The notes under the pieces: model-generated
Database searches by the model: none
What the model saw: the letters and a program-made list of their open reading frames with translations, nothing else
What the model was told of the DNA's origin: nothing
Made by a program: the position numbers and the translations under genes
Shown here: positions 6,432 through 14,971 of the stretch, in pieces
How positions within the stretch are numbered: the first letter of the stretch is position 1
How the letters are laid out: each line of letters starts with the position of its first letter
From: Paratractidigestivibacter sp963591565
GTDB lineage: Bacteria; Actinomycetota; Coriobacteriia; Coriobacteriales; Atopobiaceae
DNA length: 23,876 bases
Assembly: GCA_963591565.1 (NCBI GenBank)
Contig: CAVAUD010000019.1
Location: forward strand, 1 to 23,876
Direction of reading: 5' to 3'

Positions 6432-8768
6432 CTACCCGCGGACGCAGGCAGAGACGACGGAGACAAGCTGATCGATGTCGATGGGCTTGGCCAAATGGCC
6501 GTTCATGCCGGCCGCGAGGCAGTGCTCCTCGTCCTCGACGAAGGCGTTGGCCGTAACCGCGATGATCGGGACGCTCTGTGCATCGGGCCGCCCACTCGCG
6601 CGAATCGCCGCAGTTGCCTCGAAGCCGTCCATCACCGGCATCATGACGTCCATCAATATCGCGTCAAAGGTCCCGGCAGGCTCGGCGCAAAAACGCTCGA
6701 GAGCTGCGGCTCCATCGGCCACAGCGTCAACAATGCCGCCGTGGTCCTCAATCAAAATCTTAGCTATCTCGGTATTGAGCTCGTTATCCTCGGCAAGCAA
6801 GATTCGCAGGCCCTCGATGCTCTGCTCGACCTGCGGCTCCTCGGCACACACGTCCGCGACCTCGGGCGCGCGCTCGAACGGAATCTCGACGATAAACGTC
6901 GACCCCACGCCCTTCTCGCTTTCAACGCGAATCGTGCCGTCCATCTTCTCTACCAGGCGCTTCACAATCGACATACCCAAGCCCGTGCCCTGGACGTGCG
7001 TGCGCACCGCATCGTCGTCTTCCTGCACAAACGGCTCGAAGATGCGCTGCACAAACTCCTCGGTCATGCCGATGCCGGTATCGGCGATGGTCCAGCGATA
7101 CACCACGCGCGCATCGTCGCAGCTCACGCACTCGGTCGAAGTCGTGATCGAACCGCCCTGCTTGTTGTACTTGATGCAGTTGCTGTAAATGTTGAGGAAC
7201 ACCTGCCGCAGGTGAAGAGGACTCGTGTAAACGTAGCGCACCGGGATCTCGCGCTTGTCGACCAGCATCTCGATCCCGTCCTCGCGCGCCTTGGCCGAGA
7301 TGATCGTCATGATCGCGCGCGTCACGTCCATAAGGTCGGCCGCCTCGAACTTAAGCTCGATCGTCTCGTCGTCGAGCTTATTCATCTGCAGCACGTCGTT
7401 TACCAGCGACAACAGGTGATCGGCCGCGACGCGCATCTTCTCCTGGTTCTCGCGCACAAGCCCGATGTCGTCTGCATGGGCCTGATTGATCTGCAACAGG
7501 CCGATGATGCCGTTGAGCGGCGTGCGGATGTCATGGCTCATGCGGCTCAGGAAGTTGGTCTTTGCGGTATTGGCGTGCTCGGCGGCCTGTTTGGCGGCGA
7601 GAAGCTCCTCCATGCGAGCGTTCTCCTCGCGCTCCAGCTCGTCAACGTTGCGCAGGCCGATGATAACGCCCGCGACCGGCCCCTCGCCCGCCCCGTCCTG
7701 GTCCATGCGGATGACGTCGAGCTCGGCCGCCGAGACCGGCCCGCCGTCGCGAGTGAAGTGGTAGCGCCTCGTCAAGCTGGGATTCTTGGCGAGAAGGGCG
7801 CGCAGCTTGTCGCGCGTGAACTCGCCCAGGAACCGCTCACGCTCCTCTTTGACGACGAAGGAGTCGACGTAGGTCTCGATGACCTCGTCAAAGGGACGCC
7901 CGGCCGCCAAGGCACTGGCCGCCGTGGTGCCGTTGTAGCTCTCGGCAAGCTTGATGAGCTCGACGTCATTTGTCGCAAGATCTGCCTGCAGAATCGTGAG
8001 GTAGTTCTCGCCCAGCGCCTGGGTCACCGAGCGGCTGTGCAGCAGCGCCTCCTGCGCGGCGCTGAGCTCGGCCAGGGCCTGCTTGAGCGTGACGTTTTCC
8101 TCCTCGGCCACCATCGTGCGCTTAAGGACGCTCGACTGGAAAAGGTAGAAGTAGAACAGCGTGCCGTAGACCATGGCCGTACGGCCGATGTTCTGCACGT
8201 TGAAGAAGGTCTCGGCAATGGTCGTGACCACCAGATAGACCACGATAAGCAGCATCATCGTGGTGTCGAAGTAGCGGCCCAAGATGTTGTGCCTGATGAT
8301 ATGGATGGTGAACCAGGCGAGATAAACGCCGATGCAGGCCAACGGAACCCAGGCCAGGGGCCCTCCGCGGTAGAAGTGGTTGTCTGCCGTGTAGCCGTAG
8401 ACGATGTCGGTGAACAAGACCGAGAAGGCGGCGAGAAGATCGACAACCAGCGGCGTAAAGAGGGCGATATTGGAGCCTAAGCTACGCTTCTTTGGCTTCA
8501 ACATGAGGAGCAAAACCAGCAGGATAAGCGGGCGAGTGCTATAGCCGATGGCGCTCATCACGCCTCGCCAGACGCTGTAGGTGGGCGCGGTGCTCAAGAG
8601 GATCTCGCCCATGGCGGCGCCGACCTCAACGGCCTCGGCGAAAAACACGATGAAGAAGAGGATGCGCGAGCGCTCGTCAAGCGTGTGCGCGCGATAAAGC
8701 ATGAGCGCGAGGAAGCACAGGCCAAAGATTGGTGCCAAGGTGCTCAGCCAAAACTGATCGACGGACAT
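6432..8768 (-). CDS. Membrane hybrid sensor histidine kinase with C-terminal receiver
   Basis: A 778-residue hybrid kinase. Residues 1-215 hold about six to seven hydrophobic helices; 220-260 is probably coiled coil; 255-380 looks like a PAS-type sensor region (not confirmed). The HisKA dimerisation helix FLSRMSHDIRTPLNGIIG puts the phosphorylated His at 412. The ATPase domain has the N box around NIYSNCIKYN (526-535), DTGIGM (563-568) and GTGLGMS (594-600). The receiver (about 655-778) has LLAEDN, phospho-acceptor Asp707 in AILMDVMMP, Thr739 and Lys761. No DNA-binding domain is present and no separate response regulator lies beside it, so phosphate would pass to a distant partner or the receiver would tune the kinase itself. 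ATG 8768 follows AAGGAACGAGG. Signal unknown. Confidence 0.93.
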   Translation of the reverse strand: MSVDQFWLSTLAPIFGLCFLALMLYRAHTLDERSRILFFIVFFAEAVEVGAAMGEILLSTAPTYSVWRGVMSAIGYSTRPLILLVLLLMLKPKKRSLGSNIALFTPLVVDLLAAFSVLFTDIVYGYTADNHFYRGGPLAWVPLACIGVYLAWFTIHIIRHNILGRYFDTTMMLLIVVYLVVTTIAETFFNVQNIGRTAMVYGTLFYFYLFQSSVLKRTMVAEEENVTLKQALAELSAAQEALLHSRSVTQALGENYLTILQADLATNDVELIKLAESYNGTTAASALAAGRPFDEVIETYVDSFVVKEERERFLGEFTRDKLRALLAKNPSLTRRYHFTRDGGPVSAAELDVIRMDQDGAGEGPVAGVIIGLRNVDELEREENARMEELLAAKQAAEHANTAKTNFLSRMSHDIRTPLNGIIGLLQINQAHADDIGLVRENQEKMRVAADHLLSLVNDVLQMNKLDDETIELKFEAADLMDVTRAIMTIISAKAREDGIEMLVDKREIPVRYVYTSPLHLRQVFLNIYSNCIKYNKQGGSITTSTECVSCDDARVVYRWTIADTGIGMTEEFVQRIFEPFVQEDDDAVRTHVQGTGLGMSIVKRLVEKMDGTIRVESEKGVGSTFIVEIPFERAPEVADVCAEEPQVEQSIEGLRILLAEDNELNTEIAKILIEDHGGIVDAVADGAAALERFCAEPAGTFDAILMDVMMPVMDGFEATAAIRASGRPDAQSVPIIAVTANAFVEDEEHCLAAGMNGHLAKPIDIDQLVSVVSACVRG

Positions 8769-8805
8769 CCTCGTTCCTTCTTTCTAGGCCCTTGACCAGG
8801 CCTTT

Positions 8806-8834
8806 ATTTAAACCGTGAGAGACGCGTGCGGCAA
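8806..8834 (-). promoter_or_regulatory. Probable promoter of the histidine kinase gene
   Basis: Minus strand TTGCCG (complement of 8829-8834) and TTAAAT (complement of 8806-8811) are separated by 17 bp, about 40 bases upstream of the start codon. The rest of the 290-bp gap 8769-9058 holds the hairpin at 8986-9025, two copies of the CTTCTCGCC motif and no recognisable gene. Confidence 0.55.
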
Positions 8835-8985
8835 ATGAGGCAAGTATGCCAAGGTTACCACAGCCGGGTCCTTACGCCGCGCGGGACCCCCCACAAAATG
8901 GCCCGCCCACCGCGACCTACAACCGGGCAAAGCCCGAGATCCTTCAGTACCCGCTAGAAGACGCCGGCGCCCACGTAAGCGTGGC

Positions 8986-9025
8986 GAGAAGGGCGCGGCC
9001 CCGTTGCGGTGGCCGCGCCCTTCTC
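8986..9025 (-). terminator. Long GC hairpin after the OatA-type gene, probable terminator
   Basis: A perfect 15-bp stem, GAGAAGGGCGCGGCC (8986-9000) with GGCCGCGCCCTTCTC (9011-9025), loop of 10. It lies 33 bp past the stop codon at 9059. In the gene's sense strand the stem ends in CTTCTCGCCACGCTT, which is not a classic U tract. Probable terminator or 3'-end barrier; the left arm carries the GGCGAGAAG motif (8983-8991). Confidence 0.6.
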
Positions 9026-9058
9026 AGCAAAAGCGTGTCTTCTCGCCGTTTCGTGCCC

Positions 9059-11221
9059 TTACGGCAAGTCCTCGCCGGTGACCTGGCGGCTGATCTCGGC
9101 CGCGGGGGTAAGGCCCAAAAGCAGGGCGTCGTGCATCTCGGTCGAGGTGCCGTCCTCGGGCTTGACCCAGGCGCCGCCGGCGGCCTCGTTGGCCTTGGCC
9201 GTCGCCGCCTCGATGTACTTGTTGGACCCGATGGCGTCGACGATCATCTGCATGTAGGCCTCGCGACCCTCCCAGGTGAGGTGGATGCCGTCGCCGCCCA
9301 CCCACTCGTCGTGGCCCTCGCTGTAGGCCTCCCAGTCGATGATGCTCACGTTGTCGTGGGCCGCGGCGACCTGGACCATCGTCTGGTTGGTCGTGCGGTG
9401 CCAGGACGCCGGCACGCGGTTGGTGATCAGCCAGATCTGGCGATCGGGGCCGATGTCTGCGATAAAGGCCTCGAGCTCCTCGGCCGTGAACGAGCCGTTG
9501 GTGCCCAGCGCCAGGATGACGGTGTGGCCCACCTCGTTGCGGTCGCGGTAGTAGTCGTAGACGGTCTGGCCCATCGCGATCTGGCGGCTGCCGCACGCGT
9601 CGATCAGGCCGCCGGTGTAGGCCTGATGGAACTCGTCGGTGAGGCCGATCGACACGGAGTCGCCGATCATCAGGGGCTCGTAGCCGGTGACCTCGACGGG
9701 GCCGTCGTCCTCGGTGGCCGCGGCGTCGCCGGAGCCGTCCTGCGAGGCGTCGCCGTTCTCGTCCTCGCTGGCCGCCTGGTCCTGGACCACGATCTTGCCC
9801 TCGCCCGTTCCGGCGGCGAGGTCCTGGTCGGTGAGAAGACCCTGGCCCTGGTTGGGGTTCTGTACGACGGCCAAGGCCACGACGGCGGCGAGAATGACCG
9901 CGGTCGCGCCGGCGGTGACCCCGGCGGCGCGCGTGAACGCCGCGCCCTTGAGCTCGCCCGCCTTGTAGGCCTGCCAGGTCTTGCCGATGGCGCCGTGGCG
10001 CAGGGGGTTCTCGACAAAGCGGTAGGACAGCTCGGACACGCCCACGATGACGGCCAGCTCGAGGATGATCTTGAAGAAGCCCGGGTTGCCCGCGTTGCTC
10101 GGGTTCATGAGCAGAAGCAGCGGGTAGTGCCACAGGTAGATGCCGTAGGAGCGCGTGCCGAGCCACACCAGCGGCTTCGACGCGAAGACCTTGCCCAGCT
10201 TGGAGCCGGGCAGCGTGATGGACGCGATCAGCAGCGCCGAGGCGACGGACGCCAGCGCCAGGCCGCCGCGATACCAGAAGGCGTCGGTGCCGCCAACGAG
10301 GCCCGCCATCAAAACCAGCGCCGCCAGCGAGGCGTAGCCCGCGTAGGTCAGCTTCTTCTGGCGCTCGGGCGGGCAAAAGCGCTCGAACGGCATCGGCGAC
10401 TTGACGTAGACGGGCCAGCGAAGGGCCAGGTAGGCGCCGGCGAGAAGCGAGAAGGCGCGGGTGTCGGTGCCGTAGTAGATACGGCTGGGGTCGGCGCCCG
10501 GCGTGTAGAGCACGAACATCGCGAGGGCCGAGGCGCACGCCAGCGCAAGGCAGAGCTTGCGCATGCCGCGGCGGCGGTAGCCCTTCTTGTAGAGGAACAG
10601 CATCACCAGCGGCCAGACCAGGTAGAACTGCTCCTCGATGGAAAGCGACCAGAAGTGCAGAACCGGGCTGGGCGAGACCATCGCGTCGAAGTAGGACTCC
10701 TGGCGCAAGATATACCACCAGTTGGTGACCCAAAGAAGCGACGGGAGAAGGTCGGTTTTGAGCTTGTAGAGAAGGCCCTGGTTAAGGAACCAGGCGAGAA
10801 GGGCGGTGGCGACCAGCACCAGGATGACCGCCGGCATGAGGCGGCGCAGGCGGCGGACCCAGAAGCGCTTGAGGTCGATGGTGCGCTTTTGGGCGAGCTC
10901 GACGCTTAAGATGCCGGTGATGAGGAAGCCCGAGATGACGAAGAAGACCGTGACGCCCACCAGGCCGCCGGGGCACCACGGGAGGTTGAGGTGGTAGGCG
11001 AGAACGGCGGCGACGGCGACGGCGCGCAGGCCGTCGACAGCGGGCAGGTAGTTGCGGTTGGATTTGCGGGGCGCGGGGACTTCTGCTGCCGTCGCGGGCG
11101 CCGCGTCGGCGGGCTTCTCAGCTTCCTGACCTGCGGGTTTCTCGCTTGATAGAGCCTTGTGCGCCGCGGCGCTGATATGGGCAAACTTCTCGTTGAAATT
11201 AGAAAGGAGCTCGTCTCGCAT
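9059..11221 (-). CDS. OatA/OafA-type membrane acyltransferase with C-terminal SGNH domain
   Basis: A 720-residue two-domain O-acetyltransferase. After an Ala/Pro/Glu-rich cytoplasmic tail (1-55) comes an acyltransferase-3 domain (about 56-410): YLPAVDGLRAVAV, His77 in AYHLNLPW, FFVISGFLITG, SLSIEEQFYLVWP and SYGIYLWHYP. After one more membrane helix (about 433-453) and an acidic linker, an extracytoplasmic SGNH esterase domain (about 510-670) shows GDS with Ser522, GTN with Asn575, and DGIH with Asp644 and His647. This is the architecture of peptidoglycan O-acetyltransferase OatA and of sugar O-acetylases; the acceptor here is unproven. I prefer ATG 11221 (AAAGG six bases upstream); an in-frame ATG at 11254 would add 11 residues. 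Its place after the murT/gatD block suggests a cell-wall role. Confidence 0.9.
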   Translation of the reverse strand: MRDELLSNFNEKFAHISAAAHKALSSEKPAGQEAEKPADAAPATAAEVPAPRKSNRNYLPAVDGLRAVAVAAVLAYHLNLPWCPGGLVGVTVFFVISGFLITGILSVELAQKRTIDLKRFWVRRLRRLMPAVILVLVATALLAWFLNQGLLYKLKTDLLPSLLWVTNWWYILRQESYFDAMVSPSPVLHFWSLSIEEQFYLVWPLVMLFLYKKGYRRRGMRKLCLALACASALAMFVLYTPGADPSRIYYGTDTRAFSLLAGAYLALRWPVYVKSPMPFERFCPPERQKKLTYAGYASLAALVLMAGLVGGTDAFWYRGGLALASVASALLIASITLPGSKLGKVFASKPLVWLGTRSYGIYLWHYPLLLLMNPSNAGNPGFFKIILELAVIVGVSELSYRFVENPLRHGAIGKTWQAYKAGELKGAAFTRAAGVTAGATAVILAAVVALAVVQNPNQGQGLLTDQDLAAGTGEGKIVVQDQAASEDENGDASQDGSGDAAATEDDGPVEVTGYEPLMIGDSVSIGLTDEFHQAYTGGLIDACGSRQIAMGQTVYDYYRDRNEVGHTVILALGTNGSFTAEELEAFIADIGPDRQIWLITNRVPASWHRTTNQTMVQVAAAHDNVSIIDWEAYSEGHDEWVGGDGIHLTWEGREAYMQMIVDAIGSNKYIEAATAKANEAAGGAWVKPEDGTSTEMHDALLLGLTPAAEISRQVTGEDLP

Positions 11222-11276
11222 GCTGTGCCTTTGGGTGGTGTGTTTTTGCTGCATAGTCCTGATTAGTTTAGCGCGA

Positions 11277-11282
11277 ACTATA
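11277..11282 (-). promoter_or_regulatory. Candidate -10 of the OatA-type gene
   Basis: Minus strand TATAGT (complement of 11277-11282) lies 55 bases upstream of the chosen start and about 60 bp downstream of the inverted-module element at 11340-11461. No strong -35 is seen at 16-18 bp, so an activator-dependent promoter is possible. Confidence 0.35.
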
Positions 11283-11339
11283 CGCAAATACCTACCGGGG
11301 CCACGCCCAAAATAATCTGCTAACAAATTCCGCCCGCCC

Positions 11340-11461
11340 GGTGGCAGAACGGGAGGTTTTCCGCGAGCGGAGCGGCACTTGGGGCGTTTTTCCGTGCGGA
11401 AAACCCCTGCAAGTGCCGCGTTTGCCCTTCTCGCCCGCGGAAAACCTCTGGAAATGCCACC
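11340..11461. repeat. Intergenic element A: four 21-bp modules in two inverted pairs
   Basis: Four copies of a degenerate 21-bp unit that begins CGGAAAAC and ends TGCC: minus-oriented at 11343-11363 and 11374-11394, plus-oriented at 11397-11417 and 11438-11458. The whole block folds into one nested hairpin. Stems are GGTGGCA (11340-11346) with TGCCACC (11455-11461); a perfect 13-bp stem 11353-11365 with 11436-11448; GCGGCACTT (11372-11380) with AAGTGCCGC (11411-11419); and an inner stem around 11381-11407. A CTTCTCGCC motif (11427-11435) sits in an unpaired side. It fills the gap between gatD1 and the OatA-type gene. It could be a regulator-binding array, a structured RNA or a small mobile repeat. 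Confidence 0.75.
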
Positions 11462-11465
11462 TGAC

Positions 11466-12206
11466 TTAAATGGGCATATGAAGCCCGGGAGTCTTTTGCT
11501 CCTCGAGACGGTGTTGATAAGCGGCCAGGGCCTCGGCTCTAAACGCCGCGTCGCCCGTCTCGCCCATAAGCCTCATAAGATACTCGGTGAACAACGGATT
11601 CATGGGCAACAGGGGCGCGCAGAGCCATGTGCCAAAGAGGTTGCGACGACGATAGCCCTCATAGAAGTCGCCGTATTTAAGCCCAAAGCCCACTTCGTTT
11701 TTGCAGAACGGCTCGCGGCTGTTGTCGCCCTCGACCTGCGTGAACTGCACCTTGTAGCCAACAATCTCCAGCGGCTGAGCGTCGACCTCGTCGCTTACGA
11801 AGGTGCCCAGATAGGGCTCGACGATGCGACGCGAGAAGTCCTGCTTAACCACGAAGTCAAAAAAACCAAGGCAGTCGATCTCGCGTCCGTTTTCGCTGAC
11901 AATTTTGGTTCCCAAAAGGTCGCATGCGTTGCCAGTGAAAAGGACGACGCAGCCCCTCTCGACAAGCTCGGCGAGACGGTCCTTGCAGGACATGAGCTTG
12001 GCCGCGACCTTCTCCTGCTCCGCCTCGGTCATGTAGCCCAGGTAAATGAAGTCGACGTCGCGCGATACAAAGGCCGGCTCGTCGGTAAAGTGAGTCTCGA
12101 TGAACTCGGCGGCGGGAAGGCTGGCCTTGAGGTACATCATGTTGCCATTATCCCCGCCCTGATTGGAGAACTCGGGAAACAGGCTTTCAATCACCGGGGC
12201 AGACAT
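11466..12206 (-). CDS. gatD: GatD-like amidotransferase subunit 1, catalytic residues missing
   Basis: A 246-residue homologue of GatD, the glutaminase-like partner of MurT. Supporting features: it starts directly after a MurT-type gene with no spacer, has the normal length, keeps the early YPEFSN..GDNGN pattern (family: YPD..N.YGDRGN), and ends with CAPLLPMNP (family: HGPLL..NP). The nucleophile elbow, normally C-G-G-Y-Q-L-L-G, reads GNACDLLG, so the Cys position is Gly92 (a Cys at 95 is offset by three). The catalytic His of LHGP is Cys196 (LCAP). The GGGQD loop is GYMTE. Glutaminase activity is therefore unlikely; it may be a structural or binding subunit. Start ATG 12206 with GAGGTGG inside murT1. 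The symbol marks homology, not proven function. Confidence 0.8.
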   Translation of the reverse strand: MSAPVIESLFPEFSNQGGDNGNMMYLKASLPAAEFIETHFTDEPAFVSRDVDFIYLGYMTEAEQEKVAAKLMSCKDRLAELVERGCVVLFTGNACDLLGTKIVSENGREIDCLGFFDFVVKQDFSRRIVEPYLGTFVSDEVDAQPLEIVGYKVQFTQVEGDNSREPFCKNEVGFGLKYGDFYEGYRRRNLFGTWLCAPLLPMNPLFTEYLMRLMGETGDAAFRAEALAAYQHRLEEQKTPGLHMPI

Positions 12207-13631
12207 CTAGGCCACCTCTTTCTTGTCGAGAAGGGCCGCCAGATACTCGAAGGCCTTCTTGGCATCCCAGTAGTTGTCCACGGCGTGGCTAAAGCAGACG
12301 GAGTCCACGTTCTCGTAATCCAGGCAATCGGCAGCGGCGATGCCGTCTTTTGCCGTCGCGATACGGGACCGGTCGACGCCGGCCAGAAGCAGGCGCAGGA
12401 CCAGGTCCTCGCAGTGGGTGCCCGTGACGACGATCTGCTTGATGTCGTCGTCGGCCAAGAACTCGAAATCGGTCTCGTAAATCCACCCAACGTACTCGGC
12501 CTCGTTGACGTTCTTGGCCAGGTGGTTGTTGTCGCTCATCAAGATAACGGCCTTGGTGCCGGGCAGGCGCCTCACGTTTGCATACCCGCGCGAACTCGCC
12601 ATTGCGTTCTCGCCCTTGGCGGCGATACGCACCAGACGCTTGCCGCCCGCGACGGCCTCGTCGTAGCGGACCGCGACAATACCCACGCCGTTGCTGAGCG
12701 CATGCGCGATCTTCTCGGCAGAAATGCCCAGCGTCCTGGCACAGGAGATGGCGGCGAGAAGATTGTAGAGGTCGGTCACGGAACCGGCGCTAAAGTGATA
12801 CTCGCCCATCGACCCGTCCGCGGCCTTGTTCTCGCGCACGCAGATCGTGTTGGTGTCGTAGTCGACGGCCACCGCGTCGAAGCTGGACTCGGGGTTGGTA
12901 CACCCGCAGTTATCGCAAGTAAGCTGGCCAATGTGACCCAGGTGGCAGGCCCTGTAGGTTAGGTGGCCGCCGCAAACGGGACAAGCGTTGAGGTCGTTGA
13001 CCAGGCTCGCGGGCTCTTTGGTGTCGCTCGGAAGGGCGCACTGCATGGAGTAGTAGATTCGGCTCTTGGTCTGCGGGGCCAGGCGCGAGCTAATGAGGTC
13101 GTCGGCGTTTGCCAGCAGGGTCGTGTCATCGGGAATCGCTCGCGAGAGAATGTCGAAGACAAAGCCCACGTGAGAATTTCGGCTAAACGTGTCGCGATAG
13201 AGGTTGGTGACGACAAGGACCTCGGGCGTGAGATAGGGGAACACGAACTTCGAGCAGCGCTCGTCGAGCTCGAGCACGGCGTACTTCGAGCGCGCTTTGC
13301 CGCCGACAGTCGAACCTTTGATCAACGTCGAGACAATACCCTCGGTAACGTTGCCGCCCATGCGATTGACGAGAGGCTCCTCGCCGGCCGCCGTCAGGAT
13401 GTCGGCAATGAGGTTGCTCGTGGTGGTCTTGCCGTTGGTTCCGGTCACGACGATCACGTGCTCGGGCAGCTCCAGGCGTCCGAGCACGTCGGGGCAAAGC
13501 TTGGTGGCAATGACGCCAGGCATCTGGCCACCCGCGTGATGCGTGACCTTAAGCGCGAGCAGGGCCGCCTTAGAGACCCCCATCGCCATATAAAAGCGCG
13601 GGTTGCGTGGCAACCGGGACTGTTTACTCAC
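12207..13631 (-). CDS. murT: MurT-like Mur ligase 1
   Basis: A 474-residue ATP-dependent ligase of the MurT type (Mur ligase middle domain plus DUF1727 C-terminal domain). The ATP loop is VVTGTNGKTT (Lys68). A four-Cys zinc ribbon typical of MurT is inserted in the middle domain: C217-x2-C220 and C239-x2-C242. The C-terminal domain has the VGWIYETDFEF segment that matches WIWD.DFE in MurT, while the family motif KNP.GFN reads AAKGENAMASSRGYANV. In known systems MurT-GatD amidates the D-Glu of lipid II. The start is GTG 13631: AGGAGG lies six bases upstream, and the gene overlaps the aminotransferase stop by 8 bp (GTGAGTAA). The stop codon abuts the gatD1 start. Paralogue of the ligase at 15750-17129. 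Confidence 0.9.
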   Translation of the reverse strand: MSKQSRLPRNPRFYMAMGVSKAALLALKVTHHAGGQMPGVIATKLCPDVLGRLELPEHVIVVTGTNGKTTTSNLIADILTAAGEEPLVNRMGGNVTEGIVSTLIKGSTVGGKARSKYAVLELDERCSKFVFPYLTPEVLVVTNLYRDTFSRNSHVGFVFDILSRAIPDDTTLLANADDLISSRLAPQTKSRIYYSMQCALPSDTKEPASLVNDLNACPVCGGHLTYRACHLGHIGQLTCDNCGCTNPESSFDAVAVDYDTNTICVRENKAADGSMGEYHFSAGSVTDLYNLLAAISCARTLGISAEKIAHALSNGVGIVAVRYDEAVAGGKRLVRIAAKGENAMASSRGYANVRRLPGTKAVILMSDNNHLAKNVNEAEYVGWIYETDFEFLADDDIKQIVVTGTHCEDLVLRLLLAGVDRSRIATAKDGIAAADCLDYENVDSVCFSHAVDNYWDAKKAFEYLAALLDKKEVA

Positions 13632-14871
13632 GTACAACCTCCTGGATGGACTCGAGGATGATCTCGAGGCCGCGGGTAAGCTGCTCGTCGGTGATGGTGA
13701 GGGCCGGCATGAGCTTGACGACGTTGTTGTCGCGGCCGGCGCGCTCGATGATGAGGCCCTTGTCAAAGCAGGCGCGCGAGACGGCCAGCGCAGCGGCGCC
13801 GTCGGCCATCTGGATACCCCAGATCAGGCCGATGCCGCGCACGTCGGCGACGAGCGGGCGGACCTTCTCGTCCATGAAATCAGAGACGATCTTCTGCTTG
13901 CGCTGGACCTCGGCCTCGATGTGGTTGTCCAGCATGAACTCCAGGCCGGCCTTGGCGGCGACCATGGCAAGCTGGTTGCCGCGGAAGGTGCCGTTGTGCT
14001 CGCCGGGGGTCCAGACGTCCAGCTCGGGCTTGAAGAGGGTCAGCGCGAAGGGCAGGCCGTAGCCGCCGATGGACTTGGACAGGCACACGATGTCGGGCAC
14101 GATGTCGGCGCGCTGGAACGAGAAGAACCAGCCGGTGCGGCCGCAGCCCACCTGGATGTCGTCGACGATCAGCAGGATGTCGTGGCGGTCGCACAGATCG
14201 CGCAGGTCGCGCAGCCACTGGGCGTCGAAGACCCAGACGCCGCCCTCGGCCTGGACGGTCTCGAGGATGATGGCCGCGGGCTTCTCGACGCCGGAGTGGT
14301 CGTCGGTGAGAAGGGTCTCGATATAGCCGATGTTGTCCAGGCCCTCGAACATGTAGGGCGCGGGCAGGTGCGTGACGTTGCCGAGCTCCACGCCGGCGCC
14401 GCCGCGGCTGCCAAAGTCGCTGGTCAGGGCCAAAGAACCCAGGGTCATGCCGTGGAAGCACCCCATGAAGCACCAGACCTGGCTGCGGCCGGTGACCTTG
14501 CGGGCGAGCTTAAGCGCGCTCTCGACGGAGTTCGTGCCGGTGGGGCCGGGGAACATGACCTTGTAGTTAAGGCCGCGCGGGATCAAGATCTCGTTCTCGA
14601 AGAAGTTGAGGAAGTCCTCCTTGGGCTTGGTCATCATGTCAAGCGCGTGCATGATGCCGTCGCCTTGGATGTAGTCGACGAGACGGGCCTTGATGTAGTC
14701 GTTGTTGTGGCCGTAGTTGACGGCGCCCGCGCCGCAGAAGAAGTCCAGGTAATCCACGCCGTTCTCGCCGCTGATGACGGAACCCTTGGCGGTGGTGAAG
14801 ATCTCGGGGAAGGTGCGGCAGTACGAACGGACCTCGGACTCGTAGGTCTCGAAAACTTGCTTACCTTGCAT
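13624..14871 (-). CDS. ectB: EctB-like diaminobutyrate-2-oxoglutarate aminotransferase
   Basis: A 415-residue class III PLP aminotransferase closely resembling EctB, which makes L-2,4-diaminobutyrate from aspartate semialdehyde and glutamate. Seen in the sequence: FETYESEVRSYCRTFP and GAGAVNYGHNN at the N-terminus, FPGPTGTNSVESALKLARK, CFHGMTLGSLALT, PLP-contacting Asp237 in LLIVDDIQVGCGRTG, and the Schiff-base Lys266 in CLSKSIGGYG. No ectA or ectC is nearby, so ectoine is not the product suggested here. It sits between two murT/gatD pairs, 100 bp after gatD2 and overlapping murT1 by 8 bp, so its amino acid probably feeds those ligases or the cell wall. ATG 14871 follows AAAGGAG. A different semialdehyde substrate cannot be ruled out. 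Confidence 0.87.
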   Translation of the reverse strand: MQGKQVFETYESEVRSYCRTFPEIFTTAKGSVISGENGVDYLDFFCGAGAVNYGHNNDYIKARLVDYIQGDGIMHALDMMTKPKEDFLNFFENEILIPRGLNYKVMFPGPTGTNSVESALKLARKVTGRSQVWCFMGCFHGMTLGSLALTSDFGSRGGAGVELGNVTHLPAPYMFEGLDNIGYIETLLTDDHSGVEKPAAIILETVQAEGGVWVFDAQWLRDLRDLCDRHDILLIVDDIQVGCGRTGWFFSFQRADIVPDIVCLSKSIGGYGLPFALTLFKPELDVWTPGEHNGTFRGNQLAMVAAKAGLEFMLDNHIEAEVQRKQKIVSDFMDEKVRPLVADVRGIGLIWGIQMADGAAALAVSRACFDKGLIIERAGRDNNVVKLMPALTITDEQLTRGLEIILESIQEVVRE

Positions 14872-14936
14872 CTGTTTTGCTCCTTTTGTTATGTGTTGCA
14901 GACGCCGGAAAGTGCTTTATCGACCCTTTATGATAG

Positions 14937-14966
14937 CGCCCCGATCGCTTTGGCGCGACCGGGGCG
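14937..14966 (-). terminator. Hairpin between gatD2 and ectB
   Basis: On the minus strand CGCCCCGGTCGC (14966-14955) pairs with GCGATCGGGGCG (14948-14937), 12 bp with one G-T wobble and a 6-base loop, six bases after the gatD2 stop. No U-rich tail follows (CTATCATAAA). More likely an attenuating or mRNA-stabilising hairpin than a full terminator. Confidence 0.4.
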
Positions 14967-14971
14967 GCAGG

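Noticed and set aside
6174..8480. 768-codon plus-strand open frame opposite the histidine kinase
   Set aside because: It mirrors the kinase gene, is rich in His, Asp, Val and Arg as antisense frames of high-GC genes are, and lacks a ribosome site or any recognisable domain. The same applies to long antisense frames at 1424-2383, 2941-4011, 4577-6007 (minus), 8846-10909, 11379-12962, 13603-14997, 15678-17162 and 20280-22412.
13624..14871. Ectoine biosynthesis locus
   Set aside because: Only the EctB-type gene is present; no acetyltransferase (EctA) or ectoine synthase (EctC) is nearby.
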